Part shown: one piece after another, positions 1 to 7,083 of the stretch
Layout: each line of letters begins with the position of its first letter
Numbering within the stretch: position 1 is the first letter of the stretch
NCBI GenBank assembly: GCA_964581505.1
Contig: CAZOOR010000024.1
Location: forward strand, 1-35,305
DNA: 35,305 nucleotides
Source: CAZOOR01 sp964581505
GTDB lineage: Bacteria; Bacteroidota; Ignavibacteria; Kapaibacteriales; UBA2268
Reading direction: 5' to 3'
Translations under genes and position numbers: made by a program
The notes under the pieces: model-generated
Told to the model about the DNA's origin: nothing
The model's database searches: none
Seen by the model: only the letters and a program-made list of their open reading frames with translations

Positions 1-139
1 AAACAAAAAGGCTGATGTTTACAAATCCAATACCGCAACCACTAATGTCATTCCTACAACACGAAGTCCGAACAGTAATCTGCTATCGAACATCAATGTT
101 ATTCCAAACCGCACCCTGAAAGCCCCGGTTAATAAATAA
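1..139 (+). CDS. C-terminal fragment of an unidentified protein
   Basis: Reading from base 2 there are 45 open codons ending in TAA at 137-139; the start lies outside the window. The visible residues are rich in Asn, Thr, Ser and Pro and end in NRTLKAPVNK. No family is recognisable. A second plus frame is also open for 38 codons here, so the choice of frame is not certain. The frame chosen runs longer and is followed about 50 bp later by a bidirectional terminator, as expected for a gene converging on the sugar transferase. Its last codons overlap a repeat-like sequence (107-135) that shares a 14-mer with the palindrome at 4445-4472. Confidence 0.5.
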   Translation, partial: NKKADVYKSNTATTNVIPTTRSPNSNLLSNINVIPNRTLKAPVNK

Positions 140-187
140 TATGTCTATTGTATTTATTATTATATTATAAAGGACAAGTGGATAAAT

Positions 188-218
188 AAAAAAATCTCTT
201 CTTAGAAGAGATTTTTTT
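188..218. terminator. bidirectional rho-independent terminator
   Basis: Positions 194-201 (atctcttc) pair perfectly with 205-212 (gaagagat) around a 3-nt loop. The stem is flanked by seven A on one side and seven T on the other, so it has a U-tract in both directions. It lies between the convergent plus-strand partial gene and the minus-strand sugar transferase and can end both transcripts. Confidence 0.85.
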
Positions 219-240
219 ATTACTGATAGCAAGCAAGTTA

Positions 241-1719
241 TTAATATGCACCGCGTCCTGTCAGGACTACACCTATTGTCCTTGCTACGATATATATATC
301 GAGGAACATAGTCCAATTGCGAATATAATAGACATCTGTTTCATTGCGTTCCTCAAAGCTGGATTCGTTGCGGTCGGTAACCTGCCATAATCCACTGATG
401 CCTGGTTTTACTTTTAAAATCATTTCCTCGTATCCGTTCATTTTTTTACGTTCACTTGGCAGGTATGCCCTGGGTCCAATAAGGGACATATCTCCTTTGA
501 GCACATTGATGAATTGCGGAAGTTCGTCAAGTGAAAATTTACGAAGGAATTTGCCTACGCGTGTAAGCCGCGGGTCGGTTCTCAATTTGTGATAAACTTC
601 ATATTCCGAGCGATAGTGTTCGTTTTCGTTTAGAAGGTCGTTCAATTTATCTTCCGCATCTTCAAACATAGTACGGAATTTGATGATCTTAAAACGAGTG
701 TTATTTTTACCCATTCTTTCTTGTTTGAAAAAGACATTTCCTTTGGAATCAAGTTTAATCATAATAGCAAGAACGAGGAATAAAGGTGATAAGAGAATCA
801 TTAAGAAAGCCGCCAAAACAAAATCAAAAATACGTTTCTTAGTTTGCGATGATGGTTTTAATAATTTTTCCTGTACCTCAAGCCCGAGAATACCACCAAT
901 ATCTTTGGAATTTACCCAAAGGCTGGATATACCGTATAAATCGGGAATAAAAGTCGTGTTCTCAAAGTATTTTGAGTATTTTTGGATAATTTCCTTTTTA
1001 CGCTTGCGCTCAACGCTTGGCATTGCAATTATCGTTTGTTCAATTTTCAGCCGCTCGGCGAGTTTTGGAATAATCTCCAAATCACCAATAACCGGAATAT
1101 GATTAATATAGCCCCATTTGTCCGTATCGTCGTCAACGGCAAGGAATGGTTTAAGTCCTATTTGATAGTGTTTCTGCAGTGATTTAATGACTTTTTCACC
1201 TGCTTGACCTGCCCCGATAATTAGTACAGGAAGTCCCCACCAATCTTTATTTGCAAATTTGTTCTTGATTAAAGAACGTCCCAAAGGAACAGCAATAAGC
1301 GATATAATCCAAGAGAGAACATAAGCTAAACGTGAATAATCCCAAGTATCTTTGACCATAAATGATAAAGTTGCAAGAATAGCATAAACAGCGGTAGTGC
1401 TGTATGTTAGTGTTCGCAATTCTTCGATGGCGTCCAAACCAAAACCGGGGTAAAGTCCTCTAATAAGATAAGCGAGAGGGAATAGAGCCATAAGGAGCGG
1501 CAATAGAGGGAGATAAGTATCAAGTAGTACATCTCCGTGCCAGAATGCGTCCCTAACGAGTAGAGCGAAAATAATTGAGAAACTCAACGCAACAATATCG
1601 CTTGCAAGCAAAATCAAACCGGCAGTCAATTTTCTTTGCTTGACGTCTGTTTGTTTTAGCGTTACAGCTTTTCTATCAGACAGTATATCCGTCAGCTGCT
1701 TAAGAGATAATTTTTCCAT
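241..1719 (-). CDS. WbaP-like polyprenyl-phosphate sugar-1-phosphate transferase
   Basis: This 492-residue inner-membrane enzyme should start a surface polysaccharide by moving a sugar-1-phosphate from a nucleotide sugar to undecaprenyl phosphate. The N-terminal half has about four hydrophobic segments (roughly residues 33-150), then a Rossmann-like region beginning LIIGAGQAGEKV. The C-terminal third is the conserved bacterial sugar transferase domain: KRIFDF followed by a hydrophobic re-entrant segment, FKIIKFRTM, the catalytic pair D398-E399 in SLDELPQ, KGDMSLIGPR, and PGISGLWQV near the end. Length fits the WbaP/WcaJ type rather than the short PglC type. The donor sugar (galactose, glucose or another) cannot be read from sequence. 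It sits alone after lpxA, across a 377-bp gap, and ends at the bidirectional terminator. Confidence 0.9.
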   Translation of the reverse strand: MEKLSLKQLTDILSDRKAVTLKQTDVKQRKLTAGLILLASDIVALSFSIIFALLVRDAFWHGDVLLDTYLPLLPLLMALFPLAYLIRGLYPGFGLDAIEELRTLTYSTTAVYAILATLSFMVKDTWDYSRLAYVLSWIISLIAVPLGRSLIKNKFANKDWWGLPVLIIGAGQAGEKVIKSLQKHYQIGLKPFLAVDDDTDKWGYINHIPVIGDLEIIPKLAERLKIEQTIIAMPSVERKRKKEIIQKYSKYFENTTFIPDLYGISSLWVNSKDIGGILGLEVQEKLLKPSSQTKKRIFDFVLAAFLMILLSPLFLVLAIMIKLDSKGNVFFKQERMGKNNTRFKIIKFRTMFEDAEDKLNDLLNENEHYRSEYEVYHKLRTDPRLTRVGKFLRKFSLDELPQFINVLKGDMSLIGPRAYLPSERKKMNGYEEMILKVKPGISGLWQVTDRNESSFEERNETDVYYIRNWTMFLDIYIVARTIGVVLTGRGAY

Positions 1720-2096
1720 TAGCCATACACTTCATTTTTGTTTAAATGCCACGCGTATCAATTCCTCAATATTTCCCTTTATTATTATATACTTTTTTTA
1801 ATAAATTGATAAAAAAGCCGTTACAAAAATACATTTTAATATCATAATATAAAAAGTTTATCTTTCAATGCTTACTTATGCAAAAAGCATACCAATAAAC
1901 TGAAGCTAAAATGTATTTAGTCATCGGTAGAGATGGTGTATGTATTATCCTAATAAGTTAATAAAAGCGTAGAAAAGCTTTCGATAAGGTTTTGTATTTG
2001 TTCAACAAAGTAGTGGTTTTGGTCAGATAGATTTTCGTTTATTTAACATAAGACAATAGCAATGTAATAAATTCGAGTGATAAAAGCAAATTTATT
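1720..2096. other. 377-bp intergenic gap, no gene seen
   Basis: This AT-rich gap lies between the lpxA stop and the sugar transferase start, both on the minus strand. No ORF with a plausible product and no clear terminator is present. It probably holds the promoter of the sugar transferase. A minus-strand TATTTTTG at 1824-1831 matches the Bacteroidota -7 box, but no TTTG lies at the right distance upstream, so I do not call a promoter. A 6-bp hairpin with an 11-nt loop (ATGCTT/AAGCAT, near 1869-1891) is too weak to interpret. Confidence 0.5.
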
Positions 2097-2873
2097 TTAT
2101 ACCAATATTCCCCGTTTAGATTTTTTTATGAAGTCAATGCAATGCTTGACGTCTTCAATAGGTTCATCATTTTGTTCGAGATATTGAGCAATACCATCGG
2201 AAACATTTAGCCCGGAATAAAGTACGGTTTTGTAGAAATCTTTAATTTGGCTTATCTGTTCATTTGTGAAGCCACGCCTTCGCAGACCTATATAGTTCAG
2301 ACCTTCTACTTTTGCCGGAGTGCGTCCGCAAACAGTATATGGCGGAATATCTTTAACGTAGAGTATGCCGCTCTGCAACATAGCATGGCAACCGATAGAT
2401 GTAAATTGATGAATTAATGCTCCACCACCGAAAATCGCCCAATCACCTGCTGTAACGTGTCCGCCTAATTGAGTGCCATTAGCCATTATAATATGATTGC
2501 CCAAGTGGCAGTCGTGTGCTACATGCGAATAAGCCATAATCAAGCAATCATCGCCAACAGATGTAATACCCGTTGCTTCGGTACCGCGATGTATCGTAGT
2601 GTATTCCCTGATTGTCGTATTGTTGCCTATTTTTACCTTTGTTTTGATACTTGGAACAAACTTCAAATCCTGAGGGAGTTCGCCGATTACGGCACCCTGA
2701 AAGATATTACAGTTATTTCCAATTGTAGTACCATTGGCTATAAGAACATGAGCGTGAATTTGGGTATCATTGTCAATTAGCACATCATCTTCAATTATTG
2801 AGAATGCTCCAATGCTGACATTTTCTCCGATTTTCGCTTTTTCCGAAACTATTGCTGTTGGGTGAATATTCAT
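2097..2873 (-). CDS. lpxA: acyl-ACP:UDP-N-acetylglucosamine O-acyltransferase LpxA
   Basis: LpxA carries out the first step of lipid A synthesis in the cytoplasm, acylating UDP-GlcNAc on the 3-hydroxyl. The 258 residues match the family length. The first about 180 residues are left-handed beta-helix hexapeptide repeats (IGENVSIGAFSIIEDDV and similar). HVAHDC contains H120, equivalent to the catalytic His125 of the E. coli enzyme, and IHQF and GLRRRGF follow in their usual places. It lies 23 bp downstream of lpxC-fabZ on the same strand, so the two are probably co-transcribed. No Shine-Dalgarno-like sequence precedes the ATG, which is common in Bacteroidota. Confidence 0.97.
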   Translation of the reverse strand: MNIHPTAIVSEKAKIGENVSIGAFSIIEDDVLIDNDTQIHAHVLIANGTTIGNNCNIFQGAVIGELPQDLKFVPSIKTKVKIGNNTTIREYTTIHRGTEATGITSVGDDCLIMAYSHVAHDCHLGNHIIMANGTQLGGHVTAGDWAIFGGGALIHQFTSIGCHAMLQSGILYVKDIPPYTVCGRTPAKVEGLNYIGLRRRGFTNEQISQIKDFYKTVLYSGLNVSDGIAQYLEQNDEPIEDVKHCIDFIKKSKRGILV

Positions 2874-2896
2874 ATTAATAATAGATTTTTCAATGA

Positions 2897-4285
2897 TTAT
2901 TGTTTGTCAATTAATGCCGCTTTCAATTCCGCTTCTGCCACTAATTCGCCCCTAACGAATGATTTACCTGCAAATGTAAAAGTATTGAAACGTTTATTTA
3001 TTAAGGTTAATTCCATAACCAATTGGTCTCCCGGTAATACAGGTTTGCGGAATTTTGCCTTGTCAATTGACATAAATAGCGGGACTTTTGTATCCGGTTC
3101 AAAATTCTGCATAAGTAGCAAACCGCTTGTTTGTGCCATTGCTTCAAGTATTAGAACACCCGGCATAACAGGGTTTCCCGGAAAATGACCCTGAAAGAAT
3201 GGCTCGTTAATTGTAACGTTTTTAATGCCGACAATGATATTATTAGCTTCATCAAGTTCGACAATTTTATCAACGAGAAGAATAGGATAGCGATGGGGAA
3301 GAACGCTCATTATCTTATTAATATCAATAAGGATTTGTTTGTTCTCCACATTTTTTATTCTTCTAATAGGTTTCGACTTTTTGTATTGCTCCCGAATTTT
3401 CTTTGCAAATTCATAATTGCTTGCATGCCCGGGACGAGCGGCTAGAATTTGTGCTTTGAGCGGCACTCCGACAAGTGCTAAATCTCCGATTAAATCTAAA
3501 AGCTTATGCCTCGCAGGCTCATTTTTGTATCTTAGTTGGGTATTATTCAAAATACCGCTATCGCTCATTACAATTTCATCTTGTATATTTAGAACATTTT
3601 TCAGGAATTGTGTGTCAATGTCTTTGTCAATAATAACTATTGCATTATCGAGTGAACCACCCTTAATTAATCCTTGGTCAAGCAGTTCTTTGACTTCCGT
3701 TAAGAAACAAAAAGTACGTGCCGGAGCGAACTCTTTGATAAATTCTTTTTCGAGGTCGAAAAGCCCTGTATGCTGGCTTCCAAGTGCAGGATTGTGGTAG
3801 TCCACCATAACCGTAACCCTGAAATCATCATTTGGTAGAGCAACAATATCGACGCCCTTGTCTTCATTTGTATATCTGACTGTTTCGTCAATTTCAAAAT
3901 ATTCTCTTGGAGCATCTTGCTCAATAATACCCGCTTGGAGCAGAGTTTCGACATAAGGCATAGAACTACCGTCAATCACCGGCGGCTCATTGCCGTCCAA
4001 TTCGATACGGCAATTATCAATCTGCAATCCTGCAAGAGCGGCAAGTACATGTTCGACTGTAAGAACACGTGCATTGTCTATTCCGATAGTTGTTCCTCGC
4101 GATAGGTCAATTACATTTTCGACAAGAGCAGGGATTTCCGGCGCGTCTTCCAAGTCGGTTCTGATAAACCGATAACCGTAATTTTCGGGTGCCGGTTTGA
4201 ATGTAATTGTTGTGTTTTCGCCGGTATGGATACCGATACCTGTTAGGGATACGGTTTCTTTTATTGTATGTTGTTTTTCAGTCAT
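2897..4285 (-). CDS. lpxC/fabZ: bifunctional LpxC deacetylase / FabZ dehydratase
   Basis: This is a natural fusion typical of the Bacteroidota/Chlorobiota branch. Residues 1 to about 305 are LpxC, the Zn-dependent UDP-3-O-acyl-GlcNAc deacetylase and committed step of lipid A synthesis. The zinc ligands are visible as H79 (TVEHVLAAL), H260 and D264 (RHKLLDLIGD); E78 and H287 are the expected catalytic residues. Residues about 318-462 are FabZ, the 3-hydroxyacyl-ACP dehydratase. LPHRYPILLVD carries H331, and GHFPGNPVMPGVLILEAMAQ carries H367 and E381. The two activities compete for or use hydroxyacyl-ACP, so one polypeptide balances lipid A and fatty-acid synthesis. The 462-residue length equals the sum of both domains. 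It heads an lpxC-lpxA unit separated from lpxD by a terminator. Confidence 0.97.
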   Translation of the reverse strand: MTEKQHTIKETVSLTGIGIHTGENTTITFKPAPENYGYRFIRTDLEDAPEIPALVENVIDLSRGTTIGIDNARVLTVEHVLAALAGLQIDNCRIELDGNEPPVIDGSSMPYVETLLQAGIIEQDAPREYFEIDETVRYTNEDKGVDIVALPNDDFRVTVMVDYHNPALGSQHTGLFDLEKEFIKEFAPARTFCFLTEVKELLDQGLIKGGSLDNAIVIIDKDIDTQFLKNVLNIQDEIVMSDSGILNNTQLRYKNEPARHKLLDLIGDLALVGVPLKAQILAARPGHASNYEFAKKIREQYKKSKPIRRIKNVENKQILIDINKIMSVLPHRYPILLVDKIVELDEANNIIVGIKNVTINEPFFQGHFPGNPVMPGVLILEAMAQTSGLLLMQNFEPDTKVPLFMSIDKAKFRKPVLPGDQLVMELTLINKRFNTFTFAGKSFVRGELVAEAELKAALIDKQ

Positions 4286-4444
4286 TTATTAATTTTCTTT
4301 TTTCAAAAAAATCGAAGATAATCAAGCAAAAATAAGAAAATAACTTGATTATTAAAAAGAATTGAGCAGATTGTAAATCCATTTTGCTTATTACTATTTA
4401 CATAGCTCATACTTGCATAATGTTGGCTAATTGAATGATAACTA

Positions 4445-4472
4445 CTAACCGCATCCTTCAGGGTGCGGTTAG
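4445..4472. repeat. palindromic repeat-like hairpin
   Basis: Left arm ctaaccgcatcc (4445-4456), loop ttca, right arm gggtgcggttag (4461-4472). On the plus strand the 12-bp stem is complete with one G-U pair; on the minus strand that position is a C-A mismatch. The minus-strand 14-mer aaccgcaccctgaa (4470-4457) recurs exactly on the plus strand at 107-120, followed after six bases by ggtta in both places. That suggests a dispersed repeat family, although only two members are visible here. Confidence 0.6.
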
Positions 4473-4557
4473 ACAAAGCCGACACACCCATTGAGGAGAG
4501 ATAGTCACCTCTCGGGAGGAGGTTTGGGGGTGGGTTCAAGAGTAGTAAATAGCCAAC

Positions 4558-4577
4558 TCCACTCTTGTTCGAGTGGA
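4558..4577. repeat. small perfect hairpin in the repeat island
   Basis: tccactc (4558-4564) and gagtgga (4571-4577) pair perfectly around a 6-nt loop. No T-run follows in either direction, so it is not a typical intrinsic terminator. It probably belongs to the same intergenic repeat block as the palindrome at 4445-4472. Confidence 0.5.
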
Positions 4578-4611
4578 CTTAAAGACAAAATAGCCGAACA
4601 AAACAACAATA

Positions 4612-4648
4612 ATAATAAAAAGGGTTGCCAATCTGAAATGGCAACCCT
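4612..4648 (-). terminator. rho-independent terminator of the uppS-lpxD unit
   Basis: agggttgcca (4621-4630) pairs perfectly over 10 bp with tggcaaccct (4639-4648) around an 8-nt loop. On the minus strand the stem is followed by TTTTT and further T-rich sequence. It begins 25 bp beyond the lpxD stop codon, so it should end the uppS-bamA-ompH-ompH-lpxD transcript before lpxC. Confidence 0.88.
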
Positions 4649-4673
4649 AAATATTAAAGACTATTGAGTGTAC

Positions 4674-5708
4674 TTATAGTTCCAGTTTTTTCTTAATTTT
4701 ATGTAAATCCTTGAAGAGTTCAGGTAATTGACTAATAACAGCTTCGATTTTGAAAGCAGTTATTCTCTGACGAGTAGGAGTGCCAAAATATATACCCTTA
4801 TCCAAAGATTTTTCTACACCTGATTGAGCAAGTAGAATAACATCATCAGCAGTAGTAATATGACCTGATAGACCGACCTGTCCGCCGAATCTATTTCTTT
4901 TGCCTACGTGAGTGCTGCCGGAGATGCCGGTCTGTGATGCCATTGCAGTATGTTCGCCAATGCGGACATTGTGTCCTATTTGGATTAAGTTGTCCAATTT
5001 TACACCGTCCGATATTATTGTCGAACCAACCATCGCACAATCAACAATTGTATTTGCCCCGATTTCTACATTGTCCTTTATGATAACATTACCTACTTGT
5101 GGAATACGTGTGTACGAACCATCGGAATTTTCGAGAAAACCAAATCCGTCAGAGCCGATTATAGCACCCGGTAATAAGAGGCAATTATTACCAATTTGTG
5201 TATCGCTGCAAATCACAGTGCCGGAATGCAGGACAGTATTACTAGCAATTGTTACATTATCATAAATAGTTACATTGGGATAGATATAAACATTATCGGC
5301 AATTTTGCAATTTTCGCCAATTACAGTATTGGCACCAATATTTACATTTTCGCCAAGTATTGTTGAATCTGCAATTACAGCTTTCTGATGAATACTGCTT
5401 TTAATTTTAATAAATTTTTCAGCAATATACATTAGAAATTGCGCGAATTTCTGATGTGCATTAGGGACTATGATGAAGTTGAAATTATTATATTCTGCAA
5501 TATCGAAACTATCATTGACCAAAATACAACCGGCGGCTGTATCCTTGAGAAAAGGAATAAACTTTTTATCGGACAAGAATGTCAAATCTGTTTTGTCGGC
5601 GAACTCAATACTATTGAGTGCATCAATCACTTGTTCGGGATTACCAATTAGTTTTCCTTCTAGTATGTCGGCAATTTCGCCGCAAGATAATTCAAACTTT
5701 ACATTCAT
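4674..5708 (-). CDS. lpxD: UDP-3-O-acylglucosamine N-acyltransferase LpxD
   Basis: LpxD adds the second hydroxyacyl chain (N-linked) to UDP-3-O-acyl-glucosamine, the third step of lipid A synthesis. The 344 residues match the family. Residues 1 to about 100 form the small N-terminal uridine-binding domain (LTFLSDKKF). From about 108 a long left-handed beta-helix of hexapeptide repeats follows, with GSDGFGF at 185-191. QIGHNVRIG has H246 and LSGHIT has H283, equivalents of the catalytic His239 and His276 of E. coli LpxD. The C-terminus (about 320-344) is a short charged helix. It starts 4 bp after the stop of the second ompH gene and is the last gene before the terminator. Confidence 0.96.
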   Translation of the reverse strand: MNVKFELSCGEIADILEGKLIGNPEQVIDALNSIEFADKTDLTFLSDKKFIPFLKDTAAGCILVNDSFDIAEYNNFNFIIVPNAHQKFAQFLMYIAEKFIKIKSSIHQKAVIADSTILGENVNIGANTVIGENCKIADNVYIYPNVTIYDNVTIASNTVLHSGTVICSDTQIGNNCLLLPGAIIGSDGFGFLENSDGSYTRIPQVGNVIIKDNVEIGANTIVDCAMVGSTIISDGVKLDNLIQIGHNVRIGEHTAMASQTGISGSTHVGKRNRFGGQVGLSGHITTADDVILLAQSGVEKSLDKGIYFGTPTRQRITAFKIEAVISQLPELFKDLHKIKKKLEL

Positions 5709-5712
5709 AATA

Positions 5713-6471
5713 TTATCTAAGTCTTGGTTTTGAAGAATCGGGCAAAACTTCCATTCCGGGATTTAGCATTGGTGGCATTTCCTCCTGAGGAGCGTTGTCG
5801 TTTTTTATTTCCGGTTCTTTCTGAATATCAGGATTATTTCTTGTTCTCCTGCGTGATTTCCTGCGTCTGCCTGGAGCTTTACGTGATTTTTTCCTTTTGT
5901 TTCTTGGGTCTTTCTTGATTTTTTCTTTCAGTTCGGCTTCGAGTTTTTCTACATCAACACCCAATCTACGTAATACCTTAACAGTCAAATCATATTTTGC
6001 ATTGCTGTAAGGAATGCTCTGAACGGATTTATCAAGTACAATATCAAATCCTTCGTCAGCGGCAACCTGCTGAACAGTGGCATAGATTTTTTCTTCCACC
6101 GGCTTCATCATTGCTTCAACTGTTTTATCATATTCACCACCCGGCTCGAACTTAACTCTTGAAAATTGAAGGCGAGAAACATTTAGGTCGGCAAGTTCTT
6201 TTTCTCTTGTGCGTTTTTCTTCGTCCGACCACACCAGCCTGTTCTTTGCAATTTCCTGCTTCAAATCTTCGATTCGTTTATCCATACCTTCGAGTTCACG
6301 TTTCCAATCATCAACGATTGATTTTAGTCTTTGTTCTGCTTGCCTTGCTTCGGGAAAGTTGTCGCGTATGACATCTGAAACGACAAATGCTACTTTTTGT
6401 GCAAAAAGTACTGATGTTGCTGTTGAAATCAATAATAGAATTATTGAATAAAAGAAAACTCTTTTTTTCAT
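5713..6471 (-). CDS. OmpH/Skp-family periplasmic chaperone with polybasic tail
   Basis: A signal peptide (MKKR plus a hydrophobic run, likely cleaved after about residue 24, at FAQ) precedes an OmpH/Skp-like domain of about 25-176: a long charged helical segment (40-105) and a terminal strand region IVLDKS...LRRLGVD. Skp proteins hold unfolded outer-membrane proteins for BamA. The product is longer than usual (252 versus about 160-190 residues). Residues 183-211 are almost all Lys and Arg (for example RKAPGRRRKSRRR), followed by an acidic, Pro-rich end (214-243). The tail is not part of the family core. The gene lies 48 bp after the other ompH gene and directly before lpxD, which fits a role in envelope assembly. 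Confidence 0.85.
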   Translation of the reverse strand: MKKRVFFYSIILLLISTATSVLFAQKVAFVVSDVIRDNFPEARQAEQRLKSIVDDWKRELEGMDKRIEDLKQEIAKNRLVWSDEEKRTREKELADLNVSRLQFSRVKFEPGGEYDKTVEAMMKPVEEKIYATVQQVAADEGFDIVLDKSVQSIPYSNAKYDLTVKVLRRLGVDVEKLEAELKEKIKKDPRNKRKKSRKAPGRRRKSRRRTRNNPDIQKEPEIKNDNAPQEEMPPMLNPGMEVLPDSSKPRLR

Positions 6472-6519
6472 TATTTCCTCTTTAATATTTTATTAATACA
6501 AGACAAGTAGTGAAAATGA

Positions 6520-7062
6520 CTATTTTCTACCTCTTTTAATGTTGTCCAATACTTTGAATGTAATATCCATATTGTCTTCGGAATATAATACTATCGGATT
6601 GGATTTATCAAGAACAATTTTTAATTTTTCTTCTTTGGCAACCTGCTTGATTGCTCTTTTGATTAATTCGCGAATTGGCTTTAAGAACTCATCACGCTTA
6701 ACGTTTAGGTCTTGTAGTAATTTTTCGCGAAGAGCCATCAATTGTTGTTCTTCCGCTCTAAATGCACCTTCTTGTTTTTGTTGCTCTGCGGGCGGCATCA
6801 TACTTTTTTGTTTGACATAAGCCTCTACTCTTTTCTGGAAATCCGCCTGCTTCTGTGCAAGTGAATCGGAAATATGCTTTTGGAAATCTTGCAATTTTGT
6901 TTCCGCTTCCTTGGATTCGGGGAGTTGTGCCGCTATTACAGTTACATCAACTATACCGATAGGAACATTTTTTCTCTTTTGTGCCTCTGTATTATTAGTT
7001 GTTAAACCGAAAATTAATAGTAGTGTTAAGATAGCAAATGATTTATACATAAATAACCTCAT
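6520..7062 (-). CDS. ompH: OmpH/Skp-family periplasmic chaperone
   Basis: This 180-residue protein has a signal peptide (MYKSFAILTLLLIFGL..., cleavage near TEA) and the OmpH/Skp fold: VGIVDV-type first strand (PIGIVDVTVI), two long Gln/Lys/Glu-rich helices (about 55-130), and the closing KIVLDKSNPIVLYSEDNMDITFKVLDNI. Two ATGs are possible, at 7062 and 7050; the second gives the cleaner signal peptide and is my preferred start. It follows bamA by 21 bp. Skp-like chaperones shield outer-membrane proteins between the Sec translocon and the BAM complex. Tandem ompH genes after bamA are common in this branch. The paralogue downstream shares the IVLDKS...S motif. Confidence 0.92.
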   Translation of the reverse strand: MRLFMYKSFAILTLLLIFGLTTNNTEAQKRKNVPIGIVDVTVIAAQLPESKEAETKLQDFQKHISDSLAQKQADFQKRVEAYVKQKSMMPPAEQQKQEGAFRAEEQQLMALREKLLQDLNVKRDEFLKPIRELIKRAIKQVAKEEKLKIVLDKSNPIVLYSEDNMDITFKVLDNIKRGRK

Positions 7063-7083
7063 AAATAAATAAAAAATAATTTC

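Larger units (their letters stand above)
4286..4673. other. 388-bp intergenic island with repeats and a terminator
   Basis: The gap between lpxD and lpxC contains no credible gene. It holds, in plus-strand order, an AT-rich leader of lpxC (4286-4440), a 12-bp-stem palindrome (4445-4472), a G-rich tract (4510-4536), a 7-bp hairpin (4558-4577) and the lpxD terminator (4612-4648). Its middle is clearly richer in GC than the flanks, and its purine/pyrimidine runs resemble dispersed intergenic repeats seen in many bacterial genomes. The lpxC promoter must lie in its lpxC-proximal part. Confidence 0.7.

Noticed and set aside
83..316. A 77-residue minus-strand frame at the left edge
   Set aside because: It crosses the perfect bidirectional terminator and overlaps the sugar transferase end; composition is not protein-like.
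3700..3975. A 91-residue frame inside lpxC on the same strand
   Set aside because: It is an out-of-frame shadow of intact lpxC with no recognisable motif.
4303..4539. A 78-residue minus-strand frame beginning NPPPNLLPRGDYLSS
   Set aside because: It reads through the palindrome and G-rich repeat tract and then AT-rich leader sequence. Proteins of this look are typical false calls from intergenic repeats.
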